DNA of 64,000 nt from Sulfurimonas sp. HSL-3221 (GTDB lineage: Bacteria; Campylobacterota; Campylobacteria; Campylobacterales; Sulfurimonadaceae), in NCBI RefSeq assembly GCF_021044585.1, contig NZ_CP087998.1, positions 1,798,001 to 1,862,000 on the forward strand, read 5' to 3'. Below, in pieces: positions 41,273 to 51,417 of the stretch. The notes beneath the pieces are model-generated. The model made no database searches, was not told where the DNA came from, and was given only the letters and a program-made list of their open reading frames with translations. Positions within the stretch are counted from its first letter, which is position 1; every line of letters starts with the position of its first letter. The position numbers and the translations under genes were made by a program.

Positions 41273-42423
41273 AAAGAGGCAGTTCCCTGTGCGCACTCGT
41301 CGCGGGCATCATGAGCGCATTTTTTCTCGTATTGAACCCGTCCCGGGCCCATGCAGAGATCAATACGGCAACCATCGTCAACGCATCCAAATCCGGCGTC
41401 AGCCGCCTGCTGGACGAACGGCAGCCCCTCGCCGATGCGGCGCAGCGCTCCATTCTGGAAACAGTGCTCAAAGGCGCGGATATTAAGCTCAAAGTGTTTG
41501 AAAGCGACGACAACGCCTCCACATCGCTCGGCTTCGAGTATGAATATTCCAGGGACATCGCCCAGTACGCTTTCCGTTCGGAGAAGGCAACGCACACCGG
41601 CCTGGCACTGAACTTCAGCGCTTCGGGCAACGTCGCGTTTGAGCAAAGTGCCAACCCGCGCAATCTGACGGACACGCGCTTTTCGTTCGGATACTACTTT
41701 TCGACCGGAGGCGTTCTGCCCGGGACACCGGATTTCGCCCTCCTGAACAGGCTCGAAGACGCCGCCGCCGAAGCCAACACGACCGATGAACTCCTTCAGT
41801 TGTCCGCATGGAAAGAGCTCGCCAAAGCGGTGCGGAATCAGCTCTCGGATCAGTACTACTTCGACCTCTCCGTCAAAGGGGGCCTTGAAGCGGATCAATC
41901 CTTTAAAGCGAAGCAGTATTACTACGGGCTTTATGCCAATATGATTGCGAAGGGTTGGAATGCCGAAACGTCGGTGCTGGCCCAGTTCAATATCCTCGAC
42001 TACCCGGCGGCGCTGCTGCGTCTGCTCAGCGGCGTCGATGACACCTGGCAACCAAGAGGCTCCTCTTTTCCGGAGTTTTTGATCGGCATCGACCAGGTAG
42101 ACCCGGATTCAGACACCCCGCGCCAGATCATCGCCGGGGATGAATCCTCTTTTACGCGGATGCGGTTCGAAGCCAGTTTTCGGACCCTCGCCGCGACCTA
42201 CAATGACGCCGACGCTTTTATAGAGGCGAACTACCGCTACTACCAGGAGATCAATCCCTCCAGTGCGGTCAAAGCCGCGGGGCTGGACACCTACAGCTTT
42301 TTTACGGTGGCGCTCGTCATGCCTGAGGCCGAGGGCCTTTATGTCAGTTATTCCGACGGGAAACTTCCCCTGGACAGACAAAACGACCAGGTATACGAAC
42401 TGGGCTTCAAGTACAAGTTTTAA
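41269..42423 (+). CDS. Exported outer-membrane protein of unknown family
   Basis: A 384-residue protein with a signal peptide (residues 1-29, cleavage near SRAHA|EIN). The N-terminal third has alternating strands (SLGFEYEY, ALNFSASGNVAF); the rest includes YYFDLSVKGGLEAD, AATYNDADAFIEANYRYY and ends LGFKYKF. A terminal aromatic residue after alternating strands is typical of outer-membrane beta-barrels. Coupled to the 117-residue gene upstream. Function unknown. Confidence 0.68.
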   Translation: MKRGSSLCALVAGIMSAFFLVLNPSRAHAEINTATIVNASKSGVSRLLDERQPLADAAQRSILETVLKGADIKLKVFESDDNASTSLGFEYEYSRDIAQYAFRSEKATHTGLALNFSASGNVAFEQSANPRNLTDTRFSFGYYFSTGGVLPGTPDFALLNRLEDAAAEANTTDELLQLSAWKELAKAVRNQLSDQYYFDLSVKGGLEADQSFKAKQYYYGLYANMIAKGWNAETSVLAQFNILDYPAALLRLLSGVDDTWQPRGSSFPEFLIGIDQVDPDSDTPRQIIAGDESSFTRMRFEASFRTLAATYNDADAFIEANYRYYQEINPSSAVKAAGLDTYSFFTVALVMPEAEGLYVSYSDGKLPLDRQNDQVYELGFKYKF

Positions 42424-42443
42424 CGCGGGCTGCGGAGCAACGG

Positions 42444-43352
42444 CTACTCTGTTGCGGCCGCGGGTTTCGATAGAAAGAGCGACGTATAGATCCCCGCCCC
42501 GATCAACACCGCCCCGACGACGTGATAGAACTGCAGCGTTTCGCCGAGAAAGATATAGGCCAGTACGGCGCCGAAAAGCGGCATAAGGTGGGCAAACTGT
42601 CCCGTTTTCGCCGCGCCGAGCACGTCGATTCCCCTGTTCCAGAAGATATACGAGAGGATCGAGGCGAAGAGCGAGACGTAGATGAAGTAGGTCCAGTAAT
42701 TTTCAAACAGCAGCAGTTCGGCATGAAACGTGTAGCCCTGCACCAGGTAGATCGGCAGCAGGTAGACGAACCCCAGGTACATATTGGCCATGAAGAGCTC
42801 CGCGCTGCTGAAGCCCGCGGGCTTCAGTTTGAACAGGACCGAATAGAGCGCCCATACCAGCGAGCTGACAAGCATCCAGAAGTCGCCGTGGCTGAGATTG
42901 AGCGCGGCGATGTTGCCGATCTCCCCTTTGAGGATCAGAAAGAGAACCCCCGTGGTCGAGAGGGCGATGCCGGCGACCTGCCGCTTCGTCACGTCATGCT
43001 TGAGCATGAGCGCCGAAAGAATCAGGATCATGATGGGCACGCTGGAGTTGATCAGCAGCGCGTTGGTCGCCGTCGTCGTCTGCAGCGCCGTGTAAAGGAT
43101 CGTGTTGAAGAAGGTCACGCTCAAAATGGCCAGGACGGAAGTGACGACGAAGTGCGAGCGGATCAGCCGGATGATATTGCGGAGGCTGACATAGTACAGC
43201 GCCGGCAGCAGCATGACGCAGACCAGCAGCCAGCGGAAAAAGACCAGTTCCAGCGGCTGCACATCATCCCGGACGAACCGCCCCAGCACGAAGTTGCCCG
43301 ACCAGAAAAGCACGCAGAGGCCGACAAAAATATAGACGCTGTACTTTTTCAA
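42444..43352 (-). CDS. EamA/DMT-family transporter
   Basis: About 302 residues from a TTG at 43352 behind GGGGGGAC; the frame also opens at a GTG at 43418 with a less natural N-terminus. Ten membrane segments in two EamA repeats, including LFWSGNFVLGRFVRDDVQPLELVFFRW and a second half with ILSYIFWNRGIDVLGAAKTGQF. Exports unknown small metabolites. It is convergent with the outer-membrane gene, 20 bases apart. Confidence 0.85.
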   Translation of the reverse strand: MKKYSVYIFVGLCVLFWSGNFVLGRFVRDDVQPLELVFFRWLLVCVMLLPALYYVSLRNIIRLIRSHFVVTSVLAILSVTFFNTILYTALQTTTATNALLINSSVPIMILILSALMLKHDVTKRQVAGIALSTTGVLFLILKGEIGNIAALNLSHGDFWMLVSSLVWALYSVLFKLKPAGFSSAELFMANMYLGFVYLLPIYLVQGYTFHAELLLFENYWTYFIYVSLFASILSYIFWNRGIDVLGAAKTGQFAHLMPLFGAVLAYIFLGETLQFYHVVGAVLIGAGIYTSLFLSKPAAATE

Positions 43353-43598
43353 AAAGTCCCCCCGTGCCGTTATGAAGCGGCATTGTAACAATTTTTTGCC
43401 CCGCAGCGTTTTCTCCACGTTTTGAACAAAAGATAATCAACGCACTTTACAGGAGGCGCTAACGGTCTGGTAGGCTTGGGACAGGCTTCCATAGAGGGAG
43501 CACGTTCGATGCAACAAATGTTTTTTTACTTGCATATCGCCACGATTTCAGTCCCAGCTGCTGCTACTCGCAACGTATAGATTACGGAGGAATTCATC

Positions 43599-43940
43599 GT
43601 GAAAAAATTCATCTGGTCACTTCTGGCCCTCGGCCTGTTGTTATCACCAAACGTCTTTGCACAGGATGCCAAATTCTGCGTCAACCTCGACGACCGATGG
43701 GGTAACAACTGCGGTTCTTCAGACTCTTTGTCGATCAAAGTCACCAACCAGTGCAACCAGCGCGTCTACGTCAAGATGTGCCTTGAAAAGAAAAACGGGA
43801 ACTGGTCCTGCGGGTCGGACTCCACCCTTGACCCGGGCGAAACCAACAACGGGTTCTATACCTGCCACGCGACGGGCGACTACCGGTGGTCCGCCTGTAC
43901 GGGCGGCTACAACGAGTGCGGATTCAAAAACCCGCGCTGA
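43599..43940 (+). CDS. Small cysteine-rich secreted protein
   Basis: The 113-residue protein starts at GTG behind GGAGGAATTC. A signal peptide (MKKFIWSLLALGLLLSPNVFA) is followed by a mature chain of about 92 residues with eight cysteines, suggesting disulfide bonds in the periplasm or outside. Motifs: KFCVNLDDRWGNNCG, NQCNQRVYVKMCLEKK, WSCGSDSTLDPGE. The spacing suggests a compact beta domain. No family recognised. Confidence 0.7.
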   Translation: MKKFIWSLLALGLLLSPNVFAQDAKFCVNLDDRWGNNCGSSDSLSIKVTNQCNQRVYVKMCLEKKNGNWSCGSDSTLDPGETNNGFYTCHATGDYRWSACTGGYNECGFKNPR

Positions 43941-44063
43941 CCTTCAATTCTATGTCATGGAGCGCGGCAGATCGTTTTGATCTGGGCGAAACGGTGCCGC
44001 CCTCCTCCTGTAGTCACTCCCTACTTCTCTCTCGACCGCCTCTGACCGAAGCCTCATCATGAA

Positions 44064-44948
44064 TTGGCTATGATAGGCATTATGCTACAACGGCACGGGA
44101 TACCTTTCATGACCCTTCTCACCCTGCTCCTCGGCATCCTGTCCGTACTGCTCATCTTCCTTCTGCTGCTGCGCTACTTTGACCACGGTGCGGAAGTCCG
44201 GGAGTGGCAGCGGCTCCTCTCGAAACAGCCCGAGCACCCCGCACGTTTCGACCCGGCGATGACGGCGGAGCTTCCTGAGGCGGCGCGGCGTTACTTCGCC
44301 TATACCATTGCCCCCGGCACGCCGCTGCTGCGCGTCGCCGAGATCGATATGAAAGGGCTCTTCAGCCTCAAACCGCCCGAGTACCTTCCCATGGAGGCCC
44401 GGCAGATCCTCGCCCTGCCCCACGGCTTTGTCTGGAAGATGCGGCTCGTCGGCGGCCTGCCCGTCTCCGGTTCCGATACGGGCAGCTGGACGCGGTTCAG
44501 GATACTGGGCCTCTTTCCCGTCGCCCGGGCGGGCGGCGATACCGACCACACCCGCTCCGCCTTCGGCCGCTACGTCATCGAAGCGGTGTTCTGGACCCCG
44601 GCGGCCCTCCTGCCCGGCGAAGGCATAGCCTGGGAAGCGGTGAGCGCGAGCGTCGCCCGCGTCACCGTGACCAGAGGGGAGCTTTCACAGTCGGTGGATA
44701 TCACCCTGGGTCATGACGGGCAGCCCATCGAAGTTTCTATGATGCGCTGGAGCAACGCGAACCCGCAGAAACAGTACCGGCTGCAGCCCTTCGGCGGGAC
44801 GCTGTCTGATTTCCGCGACGTCTCGGGCTACCGCCTCCCCTTCAGGGTCGAAGGGGGCAATCTGTTCGGTACCGGGGGGTATTTCCCCTTTTACAAGGCG
44901 GAAATCACGGCGATCCGCTTTCCCCTGCACACTACGCTTAAAAACTGA
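44064..44948 (+). CDS. Membrane-anchored hypothetical protein (DUF6544-like)
   Basis: The frame opens at a TTG (44064); ATG codons at 44070, 44082 and 44109 are all possible. One N-terminal membrane segment is followed by a soluble domain of about 250 residues with DMKGLFSLKPPEYLPMEARQ, GSWTRFRILGLFPVARAGG, EAVFWTPAALLPG and LPFRVEGGNLFG. This pattern matches a conserved family I know as DUF6544/DUF6920, of unknown function. It probably faces the periplasm. Confidence 0.68.
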   Translation: MAMIGIMLQRHGIPFMTLLTLLLGILSVLLIFLLLLRYFDHGAEVREWQRLLSKQPEHPARFDPAMTAELPEAARRYFAYTIAPGTPLLRVAEIDMKGLFSLKPPEYLPMEARQILALPHGFVWKMRLVGGLPVSGSDTGSWTRFRILGLFPVARAGGDTDHTRSAFGRYVIEAVFWTPAALLPGEGIAWEAVSASVARVTVTRGELSQSVDITLGHDGQPIEVSMMRWSNANPQKQYRLQPFGGTLSDFRDVSGYRLPFRVEGGNLFGTGGYFPFYKAEITAIRFPLHTTLKN

Positions 44949-45033
44949 TGGCCGCGCATATTTTTTAAAAATTATTAGGAAATATGATAAGCTTGACGTC
45001 AGCAATGTTTTTTTACCGGCAGGAGGGGGTCAG

Positions 45034-45915
45034 ATGTATCGTATCAACCGGGAGAAGCTTCTGTCTGTTATCCGTGAAGTGGATCAGGCCATCTACAACC
45101 ATAACCAGTGGTACCAGAACATCATCCGTTCCATCGTCTGCCACCTCCCCTTCGACCAACGGGACATGGCGGATGACGCCCACCATCACTGCACCTTCGG
45201 GCAGTGGTACTACCACTGTTCCGAAAAAGAGATACAACAAAACAAGACCTTTCAGTCTATCCGCGGCGAGCATAAGCAGGTGCACGTCCTTGCGAAGCTG
45301 CTGCTTGAGACCTCCTCACAGGGCGAGGCCATCTCCTACATTGATTACGACAACTTCGCCAACGCCGTCGAACGCCTGCGCCTGAACCTGCAGACGCTCA
45401 AATACGAACTCGAGGAGACCCTGTACAACCGCGACCCCTTGACCGGGGTACGCAACCGCATCAGCATGCTCAGCGACCTGCGCAAGCAGATGGACCTGAT
45501 CGATCGCCATGTGGAGACGACCGTGATCGCCATCATTGACGTCGACCACTTCAAAAAGGTCAACGACACCCATGGCCACCCGGTGGGCGACCTCGTACTC
45601 TCCAACATCGCCGCCTTTATCCTGCAGCATCTTCGCCCCTATGACAATGTCTACCGCTACGGCGGGGAGGAGTTCTTGATCATGATGCCCCATACGGATG
45701 TCGAGACCGCCGCCGCCGTCATCGAACGTATCCGCGAAGGGGTCGCACAGTTACGGACGTATATGCATAACGGCGACACTATCAGCGTCACGATCTCTGC
45801 CGGTGTGACCAAGCTCCGGGACCACCACAACATTGAAACAGCCATCGAAGAGGCCGACAAAGCCCTCTACGAAGCCAAACTGGGCGGGCGGAACAAGAGT
45901 GTCGTTTCCGCCTGA
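45034..45915 (+). CDS. Diguanylate cyclase with CZB zinc-sensing domain (DgcZ-like)
   Basis: The 293-residue protein has an N-terminal CZB domain (1-115) with the zinc-ligand motif HHHCTFGQWYY and a second His-bearing helix, and a C-terminal GGDEF domain (about 130-293) with the active site GGEEF. An RxxD inhibitory site (RPYD) lies five residues before it, indicating product inhibition by c-di-GMP. This matches E. coli DgcZ, where zinc represses the enzyme. Cytoplasmic. Confidence 0.92.
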   Translation: MYRINREKLLSVIREVDQAIYNHNQWYQNIIRSIVCHLPFDQRDMADDAHHHCTFGQWYYHCSEKEIQQNKTFQSIRGEHKQVHVLAKLLLETSSQGEAISYIDYDNFANAVERLRLNLQTLKYELEETLYNRDPLTGVRNRISMLSDLRKQMDLIDRHVETTVIAIIDVDHFKKVNDTHGHPVGDLVLSNIAAFILQHLRPYDNVYRYGGEEFLIMMPHTDVETAAAVIERIREGVAQLRTYMHNGDTISVTISAGVTKLRDHHNIETAIEEADKALYEAKLGGRNKSVVSA

Positions 45916-46060
45916 TTTGCGCCTCTCCCGCTTCGCTATACGCGCTCACGTCTGCAAATCTTCAAACAATATTAAAATATAAAATAAGAAAAATTTTTAT
46001 CATCATCTGTTTTTTTTATAGTAACATAACCGCCGTAACTAAAAACAAGGAAAAATCACA

Positions 46061-46621
46061 ATGCGTATTCTTGCCGCCCTCACCCTCTCCGCTACGCTGG
46101 CATTCGCCCAAAGCGTCACCTTCCAGGGCAGCCCCGTCGCCCTGGAAGGCACCATGCCCGCCGTCGGCGAAAAAGCCCCGACATTCACCGCTGTCAAGAA
46201 CGACCTCTCGGTCGTCACCATCGGCGGCGCACATCCGAAGACGCAGATCATCGCGTTCGTGCCTTCGATTGACACCCCGGTCTGTTCCCTTGAATCCAAG
46301 GCCTTCGACGACAAAGTCAAACAGATGAAGGGCGTCGACCTCTACATCGTTTCCATGGACCTTCCCTTCGCCCAGAAACGTTTCTGCGGCTTTGAATCCA
46401 TCGGCAACATTACGCTGGCATCGGCCTACAAACGCGCCGATCATGCGGGGGCGTCGCAGTACGGCATTAACATCGGCGAACCGCTCCTCAAAGACCTCTT
46501 TACCCGTGCCGTCTTCGTCGTCAACAAAGAGGGCGTCATCACCTACAGACAGCTCGTGCCCGAAATCGCCAGCGAGCCCGACTATAACGCGGTCATCAAA
46601 GCGGTCAACAAACTGAACTGA
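46061..46621 (+). CDS. tpx: Exported thiol peroxidase Tpx
   Basis: This 186-residue peroxiredoxin has the Tpx signatures SIDTPVCSLES (peroxidatic Cys75) and RFCGFESI (resolving Cys109), 34 residues apart as in known Tpx. Unusually it has an N-terminal hydrophobic leader (MRILAALTLSATLAFAQ) that reads as a signal peptide, so it may act in the periplasm against H2O2 or organic peroxides. An AT-rich region of about 100 bases precedes it. Confidence 0.9.
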   Translation: MRILAALTLSATLAFAQSVTFQGSPVALEGTMPAVGEKAPTFTAVKNDLSVVTIGGAHPKTQIIAFVPSIDTPVCSLESKAFDDKVKQMKGVDLYIVSMDLPFAQKRFCGFESIGNITLASAYKRADHAGASQYGINIGEPLLKDLFTRAVFVVNKEGVITYRQLVPEIASEPDYNAVIKAVNKLN

Positions 46622-46779
46622 CGTTTTTCAGGCGCAGCTGCGCCGGCCGGGAGCGCTGCTCCCATCCCCCTGATCTTTCCAATATGAATCATCTACAAAC
46701 TATCCATCCGTGCAGAGGTACAGACGGCGTGAAAAGCGCGGGGATCGGTAAAAAGTATAGGGAGGAGTAAAGAGAGAAG

Positions 46780-46803
46780 CAGCCGCACGCCGAAGCGCGG
46801 CTG
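46780..46803 (-). terminator. Terminator candidate for the acetate operon
   Basis: On the minus strand, CAGCCGC and GCGGCTG arms surround a 10-base loop, followed by a CTTCTCTCTTTAC pyrimidine run, 19-42 bases after the acs stop. Two more stems, GGCGCAG/CTGCGCC (46631-46644) and GGGAGC/GCTCCC (46649-46663), follow tpx on the other strand. Confidence 0.45.
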
Positions 46804-46821
46804 TTCAGATGCAGTGGATGC

Positions 46822-48795
46822 TTAGACGCGGCAGGCGTTGACGACTTCCTGGATCTTTTCGACGACACTGGGGTCTTCGAGCGTCGACGTATCCTGCGTG
46901 ATTGCCTCGCCTTTGGCGATGGAGCGCAGGATGCGGCGCATGATCTTGCCCGAACGGGTCTTCGGCAGCCCCGGGACGAAGGCGATGTCGTCGCAGACGG
47001 CGATGTTGCCGATCTCCTGCTTGATGACATTGTTGATCTCCTTGGACATCTCGACGTCTTCAGCCATGCTCTCTTCGCCCTTGAGGACGACATAGGCGAA
47101 GATCCCCTCACCTTTGAGCTCATGCGGCTTGCCGACGACGGCGACTTCCGCAACGTTCGGGTGCTTCTTGCACGCCGCTTCGACCTCGGCCGTCCCCATA
47201 CGGTGGCCGGAGACGTTGATGACGTCGTCGGTACGGCCCGTAATGGTGATGTAACCGTCGTCGTCATAGTTCGCGCCGTCGCCGGTGAAGTAGACCGGCT
47301 GACCCTCTTTTTTGACGTCGCCGAAGTAGGACTTCACGAAACGTTCCGGATCGCCCCAGACGCCGCGGATCATGGACGGCCACGGCTTGGTGACACACAT
47401 ATAGCCGCTCTCGCCCGCACCGACTTTCTTGCCCGTTTCCGGGTCGAGGATCTCGCCCATGATGCCCGGCAGCGGGAAGGTGGCACAGGCCGGTTTGATC
47501 GGGGTCGCCCCCGGAAGCGGCGTGACCATGTGGCCGCCCGTCTCCGTCTGCCAGTAGGTATCGACGATCGCGCATTTGCCGCCGCCGATCTCCTCGTAGT
47601 ACCATTTCCAGGCCGGCGGGTCGATCGGCTCGCCGACGGTACCGAGGACCTTGAGGCTGGAAAGGTCGTACTTCGCAGGCTCCTCCGCCCCCGTTTTGTG
47701 CAGCACGCGGATCGCTGTCGGCGCCGTGTAGAACTGGTTGATCTTGTACTCTTCGACCATCTTCCACGGGCGTCCCGCGTCCGGATAGGTCGGGACCCCT
47801 TCGAACATCAGCGTCGTCGCGCCCATCGCGAGCGGACCGTAGACGATGTAGGTGTGGCCGGTGATCCAGCCGATATCGGCCGTACACCAGTAGGTGTCGT
47901 TCTCCTTGACGTCGAAGACCCACTCCATCGTCATCTGTGCCCAGAGGATGTAGCCCGCCGTGTTGTGCTGAACCCCCTTCGGTTTGCCGGTGGAACCGGA
48001 GGTGTAGAGCAGGAACATCGGGTCTTCGGACTCCATCGGTTCGCTTTCGCAGACGGCGGACTGCTGCTCGATCATCTCGTTGTAGGAGTAGTCGCGGCCC
48101 GCTTTCCAGTCGACGTCCTCGCCGTTGCGCTGGACGACGAGGACCTTGTTAACGCACTCGCATCCCTCTTCGAGGGCTTTGTCGACGACCGGCTTGAGCA
48201 TGTACGGTTTGTCCTTGCGGAAGGCACCGTCGGCGGTGATGACGAGTTTCGCTTCCGCGTCGATGATGCGGTCGCGCAGCGCTTCGGCAGAGAAGCCGCC
48301 GAAGACGATGGAGTGGATCGCACCGATACGCGTACACGCGAGCATGGCGTAGGCCGCTTCGAGGATCATCGGCATATAGATGACAACGCGGTCGCCCTTT
48401 TTGATGCCGAACTCGTTCTTGAGGAGGTTCGCCATCTTGTTGACGTTGTAGTAGAGCTCCAGGTAGGTGACGATCTTCTTGTCGCCGCGGTCCCCTTCGA
48501 AGATGATCGCCGCCTTGTTCTTGCGGGAGTCGAGGTGGCGGTCGATACACTGGTGCGCCACGTTCAGCTTACCGCCTTCGAACCATTTCGCAAACGGCAT
48601 GTTGCTCTCGTCGAGTACCTTGCCATAGGGCTCGAACCAGTCAATTTTCTCCTTTGCGAAGTGGTCCCAGAACCCTTCGTAATCTTCCTCGGCCCATGTT
48701 GCCAGTTCCTTGTATTCACACATGTTCTTGATGCGTGCCGTTTTGGCGAATTCGCGGTTGGGCTGGAAAACCGGTTTGACTGTTGTATCACTCAT
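46822..48795 (-). CDS. acs: Acetyl-CoA synthetase
   Basis: A 657-residue AMP-forming enzyme with the P-loop [41 protein letters not shown], and the C-terminal TRSGKIMRR motif carrying the catalytic, acetylation-regulated lysine. It converts acetate, ATP and CoA to acetyl-CoA. Full length. Its ATG overlaps the exonuclease stop by 4 bases. Last gene of the acetate locus. Confidence 0.96.
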   Translation of the reverse strand: MSDTTVKPVFQPNREFAKTARIKNMCEYKELATWAEEDYEGFWDHFAKEKIDWFEPYGKVLDESNMPFAKWFEGGKLNVAHQCIDRHLDSRKNKAAIIFEGDRGDKKIVTYLELYYNVNKMANLLKNEFGIKKGDRVVIYMPMILEAAYAMLACTRIGAIHSIVFGGFSAEALRDRIIDAEAKLVITADGAFRKDKPYMLKPVVDKALEEGCECVNKVLVVQRNGEDVDWKAGRDYSYNEMIEQQSAVCESEPMESEDPMFLLYTSGSTGKPKGVQHNTAGYILWAQMTMEWVFDVKENDTYWCTADIGWITGHTYIVYGPLAMGATTLMFEGVPTYPDAGRPWKMVEEYKINQFYTAPTAIRVLHKTGAEEPAKYDLSSLKVLGTVGEPIDPPAWKWYYEEIGGGKCAIVDTYWQTETGGHMVTPLPGATPIKPACATFPLPGIMGEILDPETGKKVGAGESGYMCVTKPWPSMIRGVWGDPERFVKSYFGDVKKEGQPVYFTGDGANYDDDGYITITGRTDDVINVSGHRMGTAEVEAACKKHPNVAEVAVVGKPHELKGEGIFAYVVLKGEESMAEDVEMSKEINNVIKQEIGNIAVCDDIAFVPGLPKTRSGKIMRRILRSIAKGEAITQDTSTLEDPSVVEKIQEVVNACRV

Positions 48796-49424
48796 GTTCT
48801 CTCTCCTGTTTTGAGTTTAATCGTATTGTTCAATTTGATAAAGATCATTGCCGTCATGATCGCGTCGTTGACGGCGTTGTGCCGCCCCATAGGGGGCACT
48901 CCCAGGTTGGCAAGGATTGTATCGAAGCGTAAATCAATGTTTCCTTGCGGTATTCCGAAATTTTTTTTGTCAAAGTAAAGGCCCGAGACCTCTGTTTTCG
49001 GGTTGGGAAGTTCCACCCCGAGCCAGGGTTTGACGTAGCGGTTTATCATCGCCACGTCAAACTCCAGGTAGTACCCTGCCAGCGGCCGCGGGCCGATGAA
49101 ATGCAGGAATTTCTCAATCCCCTCCGGCGGGGAGAGCGCATGCTCGAGGTCGCAGGGACGAATGCCGTGCACCTCGATGCTCTCCGCCGGGATGGGCCTG
49201 GACGTTTTCAGGTAGACCTCGAAGGTCTCCGAGGTGAGGATCCGGTTGCCTTTCACCTTCACCGCACCGATGGAGATCACCTCATCTTTTTTGGGATCGA
49301 GCCCCGTCGTCTCCGTATCGAAAACGACAACCTCGTCGCCGTCATAGGGGTCAAACAAAAAGGCGTACGCCTCCTCCTTCAGCCGCCTGCGGTTCCGCCG
49401 CTTTCGCCATGCGTCAAACATCAC
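48792..49424 (-). CDS. DnaQ-like 3'-5' exonuclease
   Basis: A 210-residue DEDDh exonuclease domain: [25 protein letters not shown] (Exo I acids), a middle [14 protein letters not shown] segment (Exo II), and the ending [14 protein letters not shown] (Exo III). It overlaps the CBS/DUF294 and acs genes by 4 bases each. Such an exonuclease often sits beside DUF294 proteins in acetate loci, where its role is not understood. Confidence 0.88.
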   Translation of the reverse strand: MMFDAWRKRRNRRRLKEEAYAFLFDPYDGDEVVVFDTETTGLDPKKDEVISIGAVKVKGNRILTSETFEVYLKTSRPIPAESIEVHGIRPCDLEHALSPPEGIEKFLHFIGPRPLAGYYLEFDVAMINRYVKPWLGVELPNPKTEVSGLYFDKKNFGIPQGNIDLRFDTILANLGVPPMGRHNAVNDAIMTAMIFIKLNNTIKLKTGERT

Positions 49425-51238
49425 ATCACCATGTTCAGGTGGAAGTGGTAGGTCAGCAGCTTTTTAAGGGCGTTGACGACCTTGAAACTGTCCTTGAGCA
49501 GGTCCCGCTCCAGCTTGTCCAGCCCGCCCGGGGCGACCTCGTTAAGCATCCACCCCTCTGCGGCGTGTCCCAGGCGGGCCCGCAGCCTTATCGAGAGCAG
49601 CGTGTCGTAAGCCTCCATCAGTTCCGTCGAGAAGGTCTTGTCGAAGACCCCCGCATTGTTGAGCTGTTTGATCCGCTCAAAAGTGTTCGTCTCCCGGATC
49701 TTCTTCTGCAGCGCCAGGACGCGTATGCCGTGCACGATGGGGAAGATACCGCCCTTTTTCAGGTTCAGCGTGTTGCCGTGGCTGCGTTCGACCACCAGCC
49801 CCGAAAAGAGGCTCAGCGGCGTCTCGAAACTCAGCGCCGCCTTCGCCATGTGCGCCAGGACGTCGTCGCGTCCTTCAAAACGGCCGTAGAGGTACTCCTC
49901 CGCCTGTTCCAGAAGCTCGGCGTTCCCGGCGACGCAGCGGGCATCCAGGAAGATGTCGAGGTTCTGCAGCGCCGCCTCGTCCATCGAGCCGACCCAGCCG
50001 TCGATTTGCGCCTGGTAATCACCGAGCGGACGGCGCCACTGCGGATTGGTCACCATCACGTTGCCGGGGCAGTCGGGGAACCCGAGCTGCCGCAGGGCGG
50101 CGTTCATCGCCGCCATCTCGTCGGCAAAATCCTTCCCGCAGCCGTCGCGGATGATCAGGCCGTTGTCCTGGTCGGTCCGCAAAATCTGCTCGCCGCGCCC
50201 CTCGCTTCCCATCACGATCAGGGCGCAGTCGTCACGGTGTTCCGGCGCGACACAGAACTCGAACACCTTGCGGTAGATCTTCGCATTGAGGGCGTTGACC
50301 AGTTTGGTGATGTAGCGGACCTTGACCCCCTTGGTGTGCAGGGAACGGATCAGGTTGACCATCTCCCCGCCGGTGCGGTGAAGCGCCTCGATGCTGTCGG
50401 CCTTTTCGACCTGCATCGCCACCAGGTAGGAGTGGCTGGCGAAGAAACTCAGCAGGTCGAGCTGCTCAAGTATCCCGACGACGCGCCCGCCGTCCGTGAC
50501 GGCGACGCGCTTGATATGGTGCGCAGTAAACAGTAGCAGCGCGTTGAAGAGGAAATCCTGTTTCTCAATCGTCACCAGGGGACGGGAAGCGATGGTGCCG
50601 ATGGCGCCGGAAGCCTCGACCGCCCCCATCAGGACGCTGCGGCGCAGGTCCGAATCGGTCACGATGCCGTAGTCCTCCTCCCTCTCGACGAGGATCGCCG
50701 GGCTCTTCATCGCCTCCATCTGCCGCACCGCCTCCGCAATCGGGGTCTCCGCCGCGACGATGCAGGGCGTATGCAGGTAGATATCGCCGATGCGCGCCAC
50801 CATAAACGGCGTCAGGTCGTTCTGCTGCTTGAGCATTTTGAGCTGTTCGTGTTTGGTGACAAAGTCTTCGAGGTAGAAGTGTTTGAAGGCGTCGTGGTCC
50901 TGGATCAGGTCGAGGAAAATCTGTTTGGGGAGTTCGTAGCAGATGAGTTCTTCGTCCACGACGAAGCGTTTGTCCGTTTGGCCGTAGATGAGGGCGTCGG
51001 CATCGAAACTGTCCATCGCCCCGTAGGCGTCGGTCAGCTCTTCGCCGAGCCACTCGTGCACACTGCCTTTGATGATGATGTAGAGGCACTCCGCGGGGAC
51101 GTTGGGCGAGACCAGTACCGTCTCCCGGGGGTAGTAGGCGATGTCCATCTGCGCCATGACGTTGTCCAGCGCCCGCGATGACAACAGGTCAAAGGGGTGC
51201 ATCGACGCCAAAAGCTGCTTCTGGTCGAATATGCTCAT
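49421..51238 (-). CDS. cNMP-binding/CBS/DUF294 nucleotidyltransferase-like protein
   Basis: I use the ATG at 51238 (605 residues); the frame opens at 51340. Order: cyclic-nucleotide-binding-like domain (about 15-130), a CBS pair (about 155-290), then DUF294-type nucleotidyltransferase with GSEGRGEQILRTDQDNGLI, and a helical C-terminal domain. CBS domains suggest adenylate sensing. Position between actP and acs suggests signalling linked to acetate activation. Confidence 0.88.
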   Translation of the reverse strand: MSIFDQKQLLASMHPFDLLSSRALDNVMAQMDIAYYPRETVLVSPNVPAECLYIIIKGSVHEWLGEELTDAYGAMDSFDADALIYGQTDKRFVVDEELICYELPKQIFLDLIQDHDAFKHFYLEDFVTKHEQLKMLKQQNDLTPFMVARIGDIYLHTPCIVAAETPIAEAVRQMEAMKSPAILVEREEDYGIVTDSDLRRSVLMGAVEASGAIGTIASRPLVTIEKQDFLFNALLLFTAHHIKRVAVTDGGRVVGILEQLDLLSFFASHSYLVAMQVEKADSIEALHRTGGEMVNLIRSLHTKGVKVRYITKLVNALNAKIYRKVFEFCVAPEHRDDCALIVMGSEGRGEQILRTDQDNGLIIRDGCGKDFADEMAAMNAALRQLGFPDCPGNVMVTNPQWRRPLGDYQAQIDGWVGSMDEAALQNLDIFLDARCVAGNAELLEQAEEYLYGRFEGRDDVLAHMAKAALSFETPLSLFSGLVVERSHGNTLNLKKGGIFPIVHGIRVLALQKKIRETNTFERIKQLNNAGVFDKTFSTELMEAYDTLLSIRLRARLGHAAEGWMLNEVAPGGLDKLERDLLKDSFKVVNALKKLLTYHFHLNMVM

Positions 51239-51266
51239 TGATGTCTCTGCTTTACACGCCATCCGG

Positions 51267-51286
51267 GCAAAGCCCAGAGAGCTGCG
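51267..51286. repeat. Intergenic repeat copy 1
   Basis: A 20-base core, GCAAAGCCCAGAGAGCTGCG, matches 59692-59711 at 18 of 20 positions. It lies in the 179-base gap between actP and the CBS/DUF294 gene. Nearby is a GC-rich, hairpin-prone stretch (to about 51340). Confidence 0.5.
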
Positions 51287-51417
51287 CTCGCCGCTGAGGT
51301 ACATGCAGTGCAGCGGAATTGCACAGCACTGCGAGCACAAAAGCTTGCCCCTGACGGGTCAGATAAATTCGTTCCGGATTTGGCCGGAATCAACTCATGT
51401 TCCAACGATTTTGCTCC

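Noticed and set aside
46631-46663. Two palindromes after tpx as a regulatory site
   Set aside because: They lie in a convergent gap where terminators are expected, with no promoter nearby.
47122-48978. 618-residue plus-strand frame opposite acs
   Set aside because: Acetyl-CoA synthetase is certain on the minus strand. The opposite frame has no recognisable domain.
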